NCBI RefSeq assembly: GCF_031880315.1
Contig: NZ_CP134771.1
Coordinates: 4,646,501-4,710,500, forward strand
Direction: 5' to 3'
DNA: 64,000 bases
Source of the DNA: Pseudomonas baltica
GTDB lineage: Bacteria; Pseudomonadota; Gammaproteobacteria; Pseudomonadales; Pseudomonadaceae
Positions 1 through 9,091 of the stretch are shown here, piece by piece. The stretch's first letter is position 1, and every line of letters starts with the position of its first letter. Under the pieces are notes generated by a model that saw only the letters and a program-made list of their open reading frames with translations, did no database searches and had not been told where the DNA came from. The position numbers and the translations under genes are program-made.

Positions 1-591
1 CAGCTTGAGGGCACGCACGATCTGGTTGATGGCTTCGCGCCCTTGTACGGCGGTAGGGATCAGGGTCAGCTCGACCTGCGGAGCGCGGCGACGAAACACA
101 CTGATGATGTCGCGAATCACCGCGCCAGTGGGCGAACTGACGATACCGATGCGCCGCGGATGAGCGGGCAGGGCGACCTTGCGCTCGCTGCTGAACAGCC
201 CTTCGGCGCCGAGCTTGTCCTTGAGCGCCTCGAAGGCCTGGCGCAGGGCGCCATCACCGGCCGGTTCGACGGTGTCGAGGATCAACTGGTAATCGCCGCG
301 GCCTTCGAACAGCGAGACCTTGCCACGCACCTTGACCGCCACCCCGTCCTTCAGCGCCTGGCGCACCTTGGCGGCGTTCTGTCGAAACAAGGCGCAACGC
401 ACCTGGGCGCCGCTGTCCTTGAGAGTGAAGTACACGTGTCCGGAAGCCGGCCGTGCGAGGTTGGAGATCTCGCCCTCGACCCAGATATTGCTGAACACGT
501 CCTCGAGCAGCACCCGGGCACGGCCATTGAGTTGGCTGACGGTAAGCACTTCGCGGTCCAGACCGAGTCTGGCAAAGGGGTCTTTAATCAT
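1..591 (-). CDS. xseA: Exodeoxyribonuclease VII large subunit, 5' part (cut by window start)
   Basis: Large subunit of exonuclease VII, which with XseB degrades single-stranded DNA into oligonucleotides in repair and recombination. The visible N-terminal ~197 residues read MIKDPFARLGLDREVLTVSQ and contain the OB-fold nucleic-acid-binding region (residues ~10-110, with NIWVEGEISN and YFTLKD), followed by the start of the catalytic domain (RRIGIVSSPTGAVIRDI). The rest lies beyond the window. The start at 591 is chosen by resemblance to Pseudomonas XseA. In-frame ATGs at 600 and 603 would add a few residues, and none has a clear Shine-Dalgarno sequence. The gene is divergent from guaB, with a REPIN between them. 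Confidence 0.93.
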   Translation of the reverse strand, partial: MIKDPFARLGLDREVLTVSQLNGRARVLLEDVFSNIWVEGEISNLARPASGHVYFTLKDSGAQVRCALFRQNAAKVRQALKDGVAVKVRGKVSLFEGRGDYQLILDTVEPAGDGALRQAFEALKDKLGAEGLFSSERKVALPAHPRRIGIVSSPTGAVIRDIISVFRRRAPQVELTLIPTAVQGREAINQIVRALKL

Positions 592-619
592 GCCGGGCAT
601 CATAAAGGGTTACCGACCC

Positions 620-703
620 TGTAGCGAGGGGGCTTGCCCCCGATCGGGCAGGGGCAGCGCCGTTAGTGTGGCTGACACAATCAGGGGCAAGCTCCCTGGC
701 TAC
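620..703. repeat. REPIN-like inverted REP pair
   Basis: TGTAGCGAGGGGGCTTGCCCC begins at 620, and its degenerate inverted partner (GGGGCAAGCTCCCTGGCTAC) ends near 703. This is the head-to-tail pair of REP palindromes typical of intergenic DNA in fluorescent pseudomonads. It separates the 5' end of xseA from the next gene. Confidence 0.7.
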
Positions 704-758
704 GGCAGTGTGCGGTGGTATCATCGACAACTTCACTCGCTCAGAGGCCTGCCGCTGC

Positions 759-1316
759 ATGAACACCCAAAGCATCATCGTCCCGCGTCTCTCCACTGTC
801 CCGGTCCATGAACCGCGAGCACGGGCGATTCTGCGCTGGCTGGTGCGCAAGGAGATCATCCAGGAGGCGCTCACCACCTGCGGGCGCACCGGCAATCGCA
901 TGGCCTACGGTATCGGCCCAGGCGCGCGCAGCGTGGTACTGAAGCCGGAACTGTTGCCCTATGAGGACTCGGTCAACGGCCTGGAAGTGGTCACCGATCG
1001 CTGCATCTTCACCCCGGACGTCGGTTTTCTCCACGAGGCTGGCTGCGCCGAGTGCCGCCGCGAGGTCGGCGAGGCGCTGTTCGATAGCCTCGAAGACTGG
1101 ATGCCGGGCTACACCGACAACTTCACCTGCCCCGAATGCGGGCATGAAGACGACATAAATGGTTTCCTGTTTCTGCAACCATGTGCCTTTTCCAATCTAG
1201 GCTTCATCTTCAATAACTGGCAGGCAGCAGGGTTGCAGCAAGCGTTCGTCGACGAGTTCGCCGATTGGCTCGATCAGCCCGTGGCCAACGTCTCGGTGAT
1301 ACTGCGAGACAGCTGA
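759..1316 (+). CDS. Conserved hypothetical protein with paired CxxC motifs
   Basis: A 185-residue protein starting MNTQSIIVPRLSTVPVHE. The middle holds two cysteine pairs, CAEC (residues ~96-99) and CPEC (~126-129), about 30 residues apart, as in a zinc ribbon or other metal-binding knuckle. No signal peptide or membrane segment is seen. The start at 759 is preferred over an upstream in-frame ATG at 666 because the latter would run through the REPIN. From memory, homologues in Pseudomonas sit at this place between xseA and guaB and carry a doubtful 'sugar ABC transporter ATPase' name. No Walker motif is visible, so that label is not supported. The function is unknown. Confidence 0.75.
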   Translation: MNTQSIIVPRLSTVPVHEPRARAILRWLVRKEIIQEALTTCGRTGNRMAYGIGPGARSVVLKPELLPYEDSVNGLEVVTDRCIFTPDVGFLHEAGCAECRREVGEALFDSLEDWMPGYTDNFTCPECGHEDDINGFLFLQPCAFSNLGFIFNNWQAAGLQQAFVDEFADWLDQPVANVSVILRDS

Positions 1317-1352
1317 AGCCGCCCCTGCCAGTAAATGGCGTTGCCACGAAGG

Positions 1353-1381
1353 TTTACCTTTCATCCATCAGCATGTATAGG
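1353..1381 (+). promoter_or_regulatory. Candidate sigma-70 promoter of guaB
   Basis: TTTACC (1353-1358) and TATAGG (1376-1381) are separated by 17 bp and lie 44 bp upstream of the guaB start. Each matches the consensus at four of six positions. A second -10-like hexamer, TACAAT, follows at 1382. Assigned from sequence only. Confidence 0.35.
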
Positions 1382-1424
1382 TACAATGGCGCGCTTCCAT
1401 TTTTCCCGCCCGGGAGCTCCCGCG

Positions 1425-2894
1425 ATGCTGCGTATCAGCCAAGAAGCACTGACCTTCGACGACATCCTTCTCGTACCCGGTTATTCCGAAGTACTGCCCA
1501 ACGAAGTCAGTCTCAAGACCCGTTTGACCCGTGGCATCGAGCTGAACATCCCCCTGGTTTCAGCTGCGATGGACACCGTCACCGAAGCCCGTCTGGCCAT
1601 TGCCATGGCACAGGAAGGCGGCATCGGCATCATTCACAAGAACATGACCATCGAACAACAGGCCGCGGAAGTCCGCAAGGTCAAGAAGTTCGAAGCCGGC
1701 GTGGTCAAGGACCCGATCACCATCGAGGCCGACGCCACGGTTCGTGATCTGTTCGAACTGACCCGCCTGCACAACATCTCCGGCGTACCGGTGCTGCACG
1801 ATGGCGACCTGGTCGGCATCGTCACCTCCCGTGACGTGCGTTTCGAGAATCGCCTGGACGTCCCGGTCCGCGAAGTCATGACCCCCAAAGAGCGTCTGGT
1901 CACCGTCCGTGAGGGCGCTGACAAAGCCGAGGTGCGCGAGCTGCTGCACAAGCACCGCCTCGAAAAGGTTCTGATCGTCGACGCCAACTTCCAGCTCAAG
2001 GGCATGATGACCGTCAAGGACATCGAAAAGGCCAAGGCCTACCCGCTGGCCAGCAAGGACGATCAGGCCCGCCTGCGCGTCGGTGCTGCGGTCGGTACCG
2101 GCAAGGACACCACTGAACGCGTCACTGCGCTGGTCAATGCCGGCGTCGACGTGATCGTGGTCGACACCGCTCACGGTCACTCCAAAGGCGTGATCGACCG
2201 CGTTCGCTGGGTCAAGCAGAACTTCCCGGACGTTCAGGTCATCGGCGGCAACATTGCTACCGGCGCAGCCGCCAAGGCCCTGGCTGAAGCGGGCGCTGAT
2301 GCGGTCAAGGTCGGTATCGGCCCGGGCTCGATCTGCACCACCCGTATCGTCGCCGGTGTCGGCGTTCCGCAAATCAGCGCGATCGCCAACGTCGCCGCTG
2401 CATTGGAAGGCACCGGTGTGCCACTCATCGCCGATGGCGGTATCCGCTTCTCCGGTGACCTGTCCAAGGCCATCGTCGCTGGCGCCTACTGTGTGATGAT
2501 GGGCTCGATGTTCGCCGGTACTGAAGAAGCACCGGGCGAGATCGAGCTGTTCCAGGGTCGTTCTTACAAGGCCTACCGTGGCATGGGCTCGCTGGGCGCC
2601 ATGTCCCAGGCCCAGGGCTCTTCGGACCGCTACTTCCAGGACTCCTCGGAAGGCGCCGAAAAACTGGTGCCCGAAGGCATCGAAGGCCGCGTCGCCTACA
2701 AAGGCTCGCTGGCCGCGATCATCCATCAACTGATGGGTGGTCTGCGTTCGTCCATGGGCTACACCGGCAGTGCCGACATGGCGCAAATGCGCACCAAGCC
2801 CGAGTTCGTGCGCATCACCGGTGCCGGCATGGCTGAATCCCACGTCCACGACGTGCAGATCACCAAGGAAGCTCCAAACTATCGCGTAGGTTGA
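1425..2894 (+). CDS. guaB: Inosine-5'-monophosphate dehydrogenase
   Basis: Cytosolic enzyme that oxidises IMP to XMP with NAD+, the committed step of GMP synthesis. The 489-residue length is normal for bacterial IMPDH. The TIM barrel starts with [21 protein letters not shown]-domain pair is inserted at about residues 94-205. The catalytic loop GPGSICTTR carries the active-site cysteine at residue 304, and the flap region with its K-G-M-G-S-type sequence ([10 protein letters not shown]) follows. The start at 1425 gives the canonical [13 protein letters not shown] terminus; the frame is open further upstream, but that extension is not conserved in character. guaA follows on the same strand after 104 bp, consistent with a guaBA operon. 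Confidence 0.98.
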   Translation: MLRISQEALTFDDILLVPGYSEVLPNEVSLKTRLTRGIELNIPLVSAAMDTVTEARLAIAMAQEGGIGIIHKNMTIEQQAAEVRKVKKFEAGVVKDPITIEADATVRDLFELTRLHNISGVPVLHDGDLVGIVTSRDVRFENRLDVPVREVMTPKERLVTVREGADKAEVRELLHKHRLEKVLIVDANFQLKGMMTVKDIEKAKAYPLASKDDQARLRVGAAVGTGKDTTERVTALVNAGVDVIVVDTAHGHSKGVIDRVRWVKQNFPDVQVIGGNIATGAAAKALAEAGADAVKVGIGPGSICTTRIVAGVGVPQISAIANVAAALEGTGVPLIADGGIRFSGDLSKAIVAGAYCVMMGSMFAGTEEAPGEIELFQGRSYKAYRGMGSLGAMSQAQGSSDRYFQDSSEGAEKLVPEGIEGRVAYKGSLAAIIHQLMGGLRSSMGYTGSADMAQMRTKPEFVRITGAGMAESHVHDVQITKEAPNYRVG

Positions 2895-2899
2895 TAGTG

Positions 2900-2967
2900 A
2901 TCGCGCTCCGGCCTACACGCCGGAGCGCGATGATGAATTTTAACCGGGGCTGTTTCTGACAGCCCCG
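2900..2967 (+). promoter_or_regulatory. Two strong hairpins in the guaB-guaA intercistronic gap
   Basis: A perfect 13-bp stem (ATCGCGCTCCGGC at 2900-2912, its complement at 2919-2931, 6-nt loop) is followed by a 9-bp stem (CGGGGCTGT at 2945-2953 with 2959-2967, 5-nt loop). Neither is directly followed by a U run, so they are more likely RNA-stability or partial-attenuation structures than complete terminators. Confidence 0.5.
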
Positions 2968-2998
2968 TGTCGTTTCTGATTACAGACGAGAATGAGTC

Positions 2999-4576
2999 AT
3001 GGCCCTCGACATTCACGCCCACCGCATCCTGATCCTCGACTTCGGTTCCCAGTACACCCAGCTGATCGCCCGCCGCGTGCGCGAAATCGGCGTGTACTGC
3101 GAGCTGCATCCTTTCGACATGGACGACGCCGCGATCCGCGAATTCGCCCCTAAAGGCGTCATCCTTGCCGGCGGTCCCGAGTCGGTCCACGAGGCCGACA
3201 GCCCGCGCTGCCCGCAGGCGGTGTTCGACCTGGGCGTACCGGTATTCGGCATCTGCTACGGCATGCAGACCATGGCCGAGCAACTGGGCGGCAAGGTCGA
3301 AGGTTCCGATCTGCGTGAATTCGGCTATGCCCGCGTCGACGTGGTTGGCAAGAGCCGCCTGCTGGACGGCATCGAAGACCATATCGACGCCGACGGCCTG
3401 TTCGGCCTCGACGTGTGGATGAGCCACGGTGACAAGGTCACCAAAATGCCAGCGGACTTCCACATTCTGGCCAGCACCCCGAGCTGCCCGATCGCTGGCA
3501 TGTTCAACGACGAACGCGGCTACTACGGCGTGCAGTTCCACCCCGAAGTGACCCACACCAAGCAAGGCGGACGTATCCTGTCGCGCTTCATCCTCGATAT
3601 TTGCGGCTGTGAAGCACTGTGGACACCGTCGAAGATCGCCGAAGACGCCATCGCCCAGGTCCGCGCTCAGGTCGGTACTGACAACGTCCTGCTGGGCCTG
3701 TCTGGCGGCGTCGACTCCTCGGTCGTTGCCGCGCTGTTGCACAAAGCCATCGGCGACCAGCTGACTTGCGTCTTCGTCGACAACGGCCTGCTGCGCCTGC
3801 ACGAAGGCGAGCAAGTGATGGCCATGTTCGCCGAGAACATGGGGGTCAAGGTGATCCGCGCCAACGCTGAAGATCAGTTCCTCAACAACCTGGCCGGCGA
3901 GTCCGACCCGGAGAAGAAGCGCAAGATCATCGGCCGCACTTTCATCGACGTATTCGATGCGCAATCGAGCAAACTGGACAACATCAAGTACCTGGCCCAG
4001 GGCACCATCTACCCGGACGTGATCGAGTCGGCTGGCGCCAAGAGCGGCAAGGCCCACGTGATCAAGTCTCACCACAACGTTGGTGGCCTGCCGGAAGAGA
4101 TGAACCTCAAGCTGGTCGAGCCGCTGCGCGAGCTGTTCAAGGACGAAGTGCGTCGCCTCGGTCTCGAGCTGGGTCTGCCGTACGACATGGTTTACCGCCA
4201 CCCATTCCCGGGCCCGGGCCTGGGCGTGCGCATCCTCGGTGAAGTGAAGAAGGAATACGCCGACCTGCTGCGTCGCGCCGACCATATCTTCATCGAAGAA
4301 CTGCGCAAGGCCGACTGGTACCACAAGGTCAGTCAGGCCTTCGTGGTGTTCCAGCCGGTCAAGTCGGTCGGTGTTGTCGGTGATGGCCGCCGTTACGCCT
4401 GGGTCGTGGCCCTGCGTGCCGTGGAAACCATCGACTTCATGACCGCGCGCTGGGCGCATCTGCCGTACGAGCTGCTGGAAACTGTCAGTGGGCGAATCAT
4501 CAACGAGATCGAAGGGATTTCGCGGGTGACGTATGACGTGTCGAGCAAGCCGCCGGCGACGATTGAGTGGGAATGA
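2999..4576 (+). CDS. guaA: GMP synthase (glutamine-hydrolysing)
   Basis: Converts XMP to GMP using glutamine and ATP; cytosolic homodimer. The 525 residues comprise an N-terminal class-I glutamine amidotransferase ([18 protein letters not shown]; nucleophile Cys86 in GICYGMQ; HPEVTHT), an ATP-pyrophosphatase domain with the P-loop SGGVDSS (235-241), and a C-terminal dimerisation domain ending KPPATIEWE. It follows guaB as the second operon gene. Its last codons (GAG TGG GAA TGA) form one copy of a 10-bp repeat found again at 12265, marking this 3' end as the insertion point of the downstream island. The coding sequence itself is intact. Confidence 0.98.
   Translation: MALDIHAHRILILDFGSQYTQLIARRVREIGVYCELHPFDMDDAAIREFAPKGVILAGGPESVHEADSPRCPQAVFDLGVPVFGICYGMQTMAEQLGGKVEGSDLREFGYARVDVVGKSRLLDGIEDHIDADGLFGLDVWMSHGDKVTKMPADFHILASTPSCPIAGMFNDERGYYGVQFHPEVTHTKQGGRILSRFILDICGCEALWTPSKIAEDAIAQVRAQVGTDNVLLGLSGGVDSSVVAALLHKAIGDQLTCVFVDNGLLRLHEGEQVMAMFAENMGVKVIRANAEDQFLNNLAGESDPEKKRKIIGRTFIDVFDAQSSKLDNIKYLAQGTIYPDVIESAGAKSGKAHVIKSHHNVGGLPEEMNLKLVEPLRELFKDEVRRLGLELGLPYDMVYRHPFPGPGLGVRILGEVKKEYADLLRRADHIFIEELRKADWYHKVSQAFVVFQPVKSVGVVGDGRRYAWVVALRAVETIDFMTARWAHLPYELLETVSGRIINEIEGISRVTYDVSSKPPATIEWE
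4565..4574 (+). other. Left attachment-like repeat (attL) in the guaA end
   Basis: GAGTGGGAAT encodes the last Glu-Trp-Glu of GMP synthase up to its stop codon and is repeated exactly at 12265-12274. Such target-gene 3' ends are regenerated on integration, which explains why guaA is intact. Confidence 0.6.
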
Positions 4577-4595
4577 TCCCAATTTAGTTTTTTAC

Positions 4596-4622
4596 AAGCC
4601 CGCTTGATAGCGGGCTTTTTTT
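4596..4622 (+). terminator. Rho-independent terminator after guaA
   Basis: AAGCCCGCT (4596-4604), loop TGAT, AGCGGGCTT (4609-4617), then a run of T to 4622. It lies just downstream of the guaA stop and inside the left end of the island. A similar stem occurs downstream of the right repeat at 12323. Confidence 0.9.
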
Positions 4623-4941
4623 GGCGGTATCAATGTGCATTATAAATATGCTCTAAGATTCGGGTGTGGTGCCTGACGTCCCAATATGAATGGTGGTTCA
4701 AGATAGAAGTCATTTTCAGCCGGCGCGTGTCGTAATTTTTGATGCATGGAATTTTGTATGATGCACCAGCCTTATATCCTTCGGTTTGAGTATGATGCGG
4801 ATAAGGCACTTTTTTTTGCATGATATTCTCGGCTCTCAAGTTTTTCCTATGATGGTCGATAAGCAAGGGTCCTGCTCCTATGGGGTCTACAGTTCGTAGA
4901 ATTCGTTTGGAGCATATTGTTAGTTTGCATGGAGATTTTTT
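4623..4941. other. AT-rich intergenic stretch without a supported gene
   Basis: About 320 bp of AT-rich DNA between the guaA terminator and the membrane-protein gene. Only fragmentary reading frames are present, such as a 25-codon frame at 4746-4823 with no ribosome binding site, and a minus-strand frame of no recognisable character. No integrase remnant was identified. Promoter elements for the next gene presumably lie here but none stands out. Confidence 0.5.
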
Positions 4942-5754
4942 GTGGAAATGCTTTTTGTGCTGTTGATGCTGGGAGTGCTCTTTTGGGAAAAGGGCGGCGA
5001 TGCAAAAAAAGAACTTCTCCAGGTGGTTGTCGACAATAAGCGTGGACTTGTTAAGTATCTGGGCTCTGCGGCAATGCTTGCCATGACGTTGTCTGTATTG
5101 CCTAGTTTGTTGTTGTCTATATATATGCGGAAGCATGGTTTTTTTGCATTTGAGATATTTGGTTCGCAGCAGGGAGGCATGCAGATCATTAGTTTGAATG
5201 TTCTTTTTAATTTTGTTGTGTTAGCAGTGTGTTTGATGGGGGCAGCTATTTTGTGGAAAATGAAAGCCCCGAAAGCTTTGGTAGGGCTGTCAATTGTGTC
5301 CGCGCTTTTGATTTTAGGCGTACTGTTTAGTGCTGCCTATATCGCTGATAATTATGATCTTGTGGTGCCGACCATATTTTTTTCTTTTCTAATTGGCGGC
5401 TATGTGTTCTTTTGGATTTCCAATAGTATTGATGGGAAAATTCGTCGCTGGTGGGTTCCGTTGGTTTTCTCGGCGATAGCCTTGATTTCCCCTGTTATAT
5501 TCCACTCCTATGCAGCTGCGCTAGCAGGTAATGCCCTTTTTCAGATGCGTGTTGGAGGCATGCCTGTTGTGCTAGCCGAGCCGTTAGGGTTTGGGAAGTC
5601 TGGTTCTAGCAGTTTAATCAAAGGTAAACTCCTGTTGAGGACTCCTGAGCTTTATTATTTGGAGGTTCTGGACTCAAAAAGCCCCAATGCTCGTTCTGTA
5701 ATAATAGTCAGCTCGGAAAGCACTTCGATAAGCTATGGCTTTAGCGATGAGTAG
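4942..5754 (+). CDS. AT-rich polytopic membrane protein of unknown function
   Basis: A 270-residue protein, probably in the inner membrane. Hydrophobic stretches lie near residues 4-15, 44-64, 84-104, 113-133, 140-160 and 170-190, followed by a soluble tail of about 75 residues rich in serine. The GTG start at 4942 is chosen because GGAG at 4931-4934 sits 7 bp upstream; the ATG at 4948 is spaced less well. Base composition is strikingly AT-rich, with codons such as TTG, TTT and ATA, compared with the GC-rich core genes on both sides. That suggests horizontal acquisition. No family was recognised. It is transcribed in the same direction as the defence operon but separated by about 320 bp. Confidence 0.75.
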   Translation: MEMLFVLLMLGVLFWEKGGDAKKELLQVVVDNKRGLVKYLGSAAMLAMTLSVLPSLLLSIYMRKHGFFAFEIFGSQQGGMQIISLNVLFNFVVLAVCLMGAAILWKMKAPKALVGLSIVSALLILGVLFSAAYIADNYDLVVPTIFFSFLIGGYVFFWISNSIDGKIRRWWVPLVFSAIALISPVIFHSYAAALAGNALFQMRVGGMPVVLAEPLGFGKSGSSSLIKGKLLLRTPELYYLEVLDSKSPNARSVIIVSSESTSISYGFSDE

Positions 5755-6074
5755 GTTTGTTTAAAAGTTTATAGCTTGTTTAGCAGGGAGGTTTGAAAGC
5801 GTGCTACCTTAAATTTGGGCTCTTAATCTGGGTGGGGAGGTCACCTTGGCCCGTTATACATATTTTTAATTTTTTGGAGGGAGGCCGATATGAAACGTAC
5901 CAATAAGCGCTGGCGCCGTTATAGCTAACACTAATGGGGTTGGTAATCGAAACAAGCGCGGAGAATAAAAGGTTGATCGTACTGCTCCGGGAAGGTAATA
6001 CTGCGCAGGGGCACCGGGCCTCGCCAAAGGATCGAACAGCAATCCGATTTGCAGAGTTCATAGGGAGCAGGTTC
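5755..6074 (+). promoter_or_regulatory. Long leader of the three-gene operon, with a short mini-ORF
   Basis: About 320 bp lie between the membrane-protein gene and the preferred operon start. At 5890-5928 a 12-codon frame (MKRTNKRWRRYS, stop TAA) is preceded by a very strong Shine-Dalgarno sequence, GGAGGGAGG (5877-5885). It could be a leader peptide or the relic of a lost gene. The main reading frame also stays open back to an ATG at 5934, but that ATG has no ribosome binding site. No confident promoter was identified. Confidence 0.35.
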
Positions 6075-7289
6075 TTGTCATCTTTCGGCTTTACGTTCCT
6101 TTCGCGACAGGCACTTGGGCAGGCGGAGCAGTTGATGTTCGGTGCTAGCTCCGGTGTCCGCGATGAGGTTGGCTTCCTAATTGTCCACCAACGTTACGCA
6201 GACCATTTCTTTCCAGGCACCTCGGTCCTGCATACTCGACTGCGATACGCACTCCTCATCCCCTGGCTATATCAGAGCTTGCGAGCAAAGCGGCCGGCCC
6301 CCAAAGATTTCGCCCATGCATTCATTGATCTTGAACATAGGCTGACCGGCCGCCTTCAGTTCAAAGCCAGTAAAGGGGAACCCGACGGCGTGATCGGTGG
6401 TGAGGTCTATCCTCGCGCCATAAGCCAGCCGCCTGCCTATGTCTACTGGACGGCGCTCACGAAATGGGGACTGATCGGCGCCCGCCCCGACGGACGTCCT
6501 TGGAGCCGCCCCGACATGGCGCGGCTGCTCGCGGCCGGAAGCAAGCGGTCGATGCAGGATGACGACGGCAAGCCCATCGATGCGGTCGCATGGCCGATCA
6601 CGGGTCTAATCGAAGCACCGGCGGGATGGGACGGCGACGGCAAGTTGACGCTCGAGCTCTCGGCACGTGAACAGGAATTCTTGGCTCGCAAGCTTCGCTC
6701 TGTCCGTTCACCGAGCGACCCGAGCGAGCCCTCCCTTTTTGCCAAGCTCGTGGGGCGTCCGCTGGATGATGCCGTGCATTGCTGGGGCGACGAGATCCTT
6801 AGCCTTGCGGGTAAGGACGCCGCTCTTCTGAAGCGCGCCGGACAGGCAGCCGCGCTCTCGGCGATTGGCCGGGCTGTCTATGCCGCACTTGTTGAGTCCT
6901 TGAAGGAAACCCGAGACAAGCGCCCCCAGGAGAAACTGCATCGTGCGAGTCTCGGGGACGTCGTTGATGAATGGGGGACGCAGGCGGGGGCCCTCGATTT
7001 CGCTCAATTCCTCGACGATGTCGGCCACCTCCCTGCGCCCGTCGAAGCTGTGCTTCGCGAGACGCTCGCCTGGATCCGCTCGAGGACGAAGAATCCGGCT
7101 TCCCTGCTCGATGTCTATAGCAGGGCCGAGTACAGCCGAAAAGGTGATCGGTCGCGCCTCGCTAACAACCAGTTCGGTGTCGATCGGCGCATGGAGTGGC
7201 AGGCCGAGAATCATGGCTTCGCGCATCCGCTTCACTACCGCTGGGGCAATGTAAAACGCCTTCTCCGCGACTTGAAGGGCGTCGCGTAA
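6075..7289 (+). CDS. DUF6361-like protein, first gene of putative defence operon
   Basis: A 404-residue protein resembling, from memory, the DUF6361 family: an N-terminal FGFTFLSRQALGQAEQ segment, then FFPGTSVLHTRLRYALLIPW followed by LYQSL, which is the signature I associate with that family. No catalytic motif is known to me. The start is assigned to TTG at 6075, because AGGGAG (6062-6067) lies 7 bp upstream and the product would begin MSSFGFTFL. The longer frame from ATG 5934 has no ribosome binding site. The stop codon overlaps the next start (TAATG at 7287-7291), implying translational coupling with the PLD gene. Codon use is GC-rich and different from the AT-rich gene to the left. A defence role is inferred from context. 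Confidence 0.75.
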   Translation: MSSFGFTFLSRQALGQAEQLMFGASSGVRDEVGFLIVHQRYADHFFPGTSVLHTRLRYALLIPWLYQSLRAKRPAPKDFAHAFIDLEHRLTGRLQFKASKGEPDGVIGGEVYPRAISQPPAYVYWTALTKWGLIGARPDGRPWSRPDMARLLAAGSKRSMQDDDGKPIDAVAWPITGLIEAPAGWDGDGKLTLELSAREQEFLARKLRSVRSPSDPSEPSLFAKLVGRPLDDAVHCWGDEILSLAGKDAALLKRAGQAAALSAIGRAVYAALVESLKETRDKRPQEKLHRASLGDVVDEWGTQAGALDFAQFLDDVGHLPAPVEAVLRETLAWIRSRTKNPASLLDVYSRAEYSRKGDRSRLANNQFGVDRRMEWQAENHGFAHPLHYRWGNVKRLLRDLKGVA

Positions 7290-9091
7290 TGGAGCGCCCG
7301 CCAGCATGGGACGGACAGCCCTATCTTGACGAGCTTCGCCCAGAGCGCGGCGAGACCGTCCGTCTGGCGCTGTTCGCGACCTATTCGGTGGACCTTTCGG
7401 CCATCGCAGCGATGCTGCTGGCGCTGGTCGGTCGTAATAACGAGAAGGGCTCGGGCGCGGCGATTGATTTCGCAGAAGCGGTTGATCAGTTGCGGCACCG
7501 TGTGCGGATCATAGTTCAGCGCGGGAGAATCGTGCGGCCGGTCGCGCTACCGAGGGTGGCGGGTATTCTCGACCAATTCGTGATTGAGCAGACGCATGAC
7601 GAGCGTGTCCGCAGTTGGCATCCAAAGATCGCACTCGTGGCGTACGAAGGCCAGAAGGGGACGACCCGCTGGAAGCTATGGATCGGGAGCCGGAACCTCA
7701 CCCGGTCACAGGACCTTGAGGTGGGTGTGCTTCTCGACGGGTATGGAAAGCGTGGAAAAGGTCGAATGCGCCTCGACGGCATTGGTGATCTTGCCGCTAA
7801 CCTTGCAAGATCGGCCGGTCGAGTGGATGCCTCGGCCATTAGTGAGGAACTGGACTCTGTCTGGTGGGAGGCACCGGAGGGCTTTCGACTGCGGGCTCTT
7901 CTCAACGGTCTCGAAGACGGTGTCGCTCTGGCCGTCGAGCCTCCTGCGGGCACTATCGATGGCATCACGATCGTTAGCCCGTTTCTCTCCCCGAATTTTC
8001 TGAAAGCAGCGGGGCGTTGGGGCCCGACCGGCGCGCGAACCTTGGTCTCCTCGATGCCGGCGCTGGTCGACATTGCGAACCGGTCGGGGTCGTCGCTCGC
8101 GGCCTTCTCACGTGTCCTCGCCTATGCGGCACCAGATGAGACCATTGAGGAGAAGGCTCCGGAGGTACCCAAGACCTCGACGTCGGACGACGAAGCCGAG
8201 CCACAGCCTCTTGCGCTTCATGCCAAGCTCGTCGCTTTTCATCAGGGTGATAACACAATCGTCCGCGTTGGCAGCGCCAACGCCACTGAACGTGCTTGGG
8301 CTGGAAGGAATTCCGAAGTAATGGTCGAGCTCGAAGCGGGCGACGCGTTCAATGCCGGCCTCGATTTCCTGATTGGCAAGGCCACCCCGGTCACGATCGA
8401 GGCACTTGCGCAGACCAATCCCGCCGACACCAGCCAGGTGGATGCGCTAGAAGAATCACGCAAGGCGCTCATGGCATCATGGGATCCGATCCTCCGCCGT
8501 GATGACGATCGCTTCGTCCTCGATGCGAGAGCAGAGCCGCAACTCACGGATGCGAGCCACCGCCTGTCCGCCGGGCATGCCAATGGCGATCTTCTCGAGT
8601 GGCCCCAGCACGGTGTCCGGCTCGATCTCGGGGCTATTCCGCTGTCGATCCAATCAGCGTTTATCCAGGTCCGCATATCCTCAGCCGGGGAATCAGCGCG
8701 GTGGATGCAGCGCGTAACGGTCGATCCCCCGCTCGATGAAAAACGCGACCTCGCCGCTCTCGCCAGTCACATGGGGCTGCGCGCTTTCCACGATTGGATG
8801 CGGGCGATGCTAGGCGGAGAAACCACTCCGATCGGCGACGTTGCCTGGGACGAAGAAATGGAAGGGCCGGCCAATGGGCGCAAGGCGCTGAGCTATAGCC
8901 GTTTGACGCTCGAAGACATCCTCACCGCTTGGGCTCGCGATGAGAGGGCGTTCACAAGGGTTGATAAACACTTCGGGCCCTATGTCGAAGCGCTACTTGC
9001 CCATGACGAGAACCTCACCACTGCGGAGAAGAAAGATTTGAACGAGCTCGCACAGATTTGGGCGATCGCCCGTATGCAACTCGCCTCATGA
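7289..9091 (+). CDS. Phospholipase D-fold protein with two HKD-like motifs
   Basis: A 600-residue protein with two half-motifs of the PLD superfamily. The first has H111-P-K113 followed by GSRN (133-136). The second has H311-A-K313 followed by GSAN (328-331). This H-x-K...G-S-x-N pattern is the nuclease/phosphodiesterase signature, and both halves are needed for one active site. The remainder, about 270 C-terminal residues, is unassigned. No signal peptide is present, so the protein is cytosolic. The start overlaps the stop of the upstream gene, and the end overlaps the helicase start by ATGA. PLD proteins paired with helicases are known in bacterial defence (DISARM drmC, Azaca, Mokosh), so nucleic-acid cleavage is more likely than lipid hydrolysis. 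Confidence 0.85.
   Translation: MERPPAWDGQPYLDELRPERGETVRLALFATYSVDLSAIAAMLLALVGRNNEKGSGAAIDFAEAVDQLRHRVRIIVQRGRIVRPVALPRVAGILDQFVIEQTHDERVRSWHPKIALVAYEGQKGTTRWKLWIGSRNLTRSQDLEVGVLLDGYGKRGKGRMRLDGIGDLAANLARSAGRVDASAISEELDSVWWEAPEGFRLRALLNGLEDGVALAVEPPAGTIDGITIVSPFLSPNFLKAAGRWGPTGARTLVSSMPALVDIANRSGSSLAAFSRVLAYAAPDETIEEKAPEVPKTSTSDDEAEPQPLALHAKLVAFHQGDNTIVRVGSANATERAWAGRNSEVMVELEAGDAFNAGLDFLIGKATPVTIEALAQTNPADTSQVDALEESRKALMASWDPILRRDDDRFVLDARAEPQLTDASHRLSAGHANGDLLEWPQHGVRLDLGAIPLSIQSAFIQVRISSAGESARWMQRVTVDPPLDEKRDLAALASHMGLRAFHDWMRAMLGGETTPIGDVAWDEEMEGPANGRKALSYSRLTLEDILTAWARDERAFTRVDKHFGPYVEALLAHDENLTTAEKKDLNELAQIWAIARMQLAS

Noticed and set aside
1560..2849. Long minus-strand open frame opposite guaB
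   Set aside because: It is a shadow of guaB caused by GC-rich third positions. Similar shadows oppose guaA (2879-4582), purL (20903-23812) and other genes.
4746..4823. 25-codon frame left of the membrane-protein gene
   Set aside because: No ribosome binding site and a stop immediately upstream; too short to judge as a gene.
5804..6061. 85-codon minus-strand frame in the operon leader
   Set aside because: No recognisable features or ribosome binding site. It lies opposite the leader and the non-coding part of the long frame.
7289..9091. The PLD protein as a secreted phospholipase
   Set aside because: No signal peptide or membrane segment, and it is coupled to a helicase gene, favouring a nucleic-acid role.
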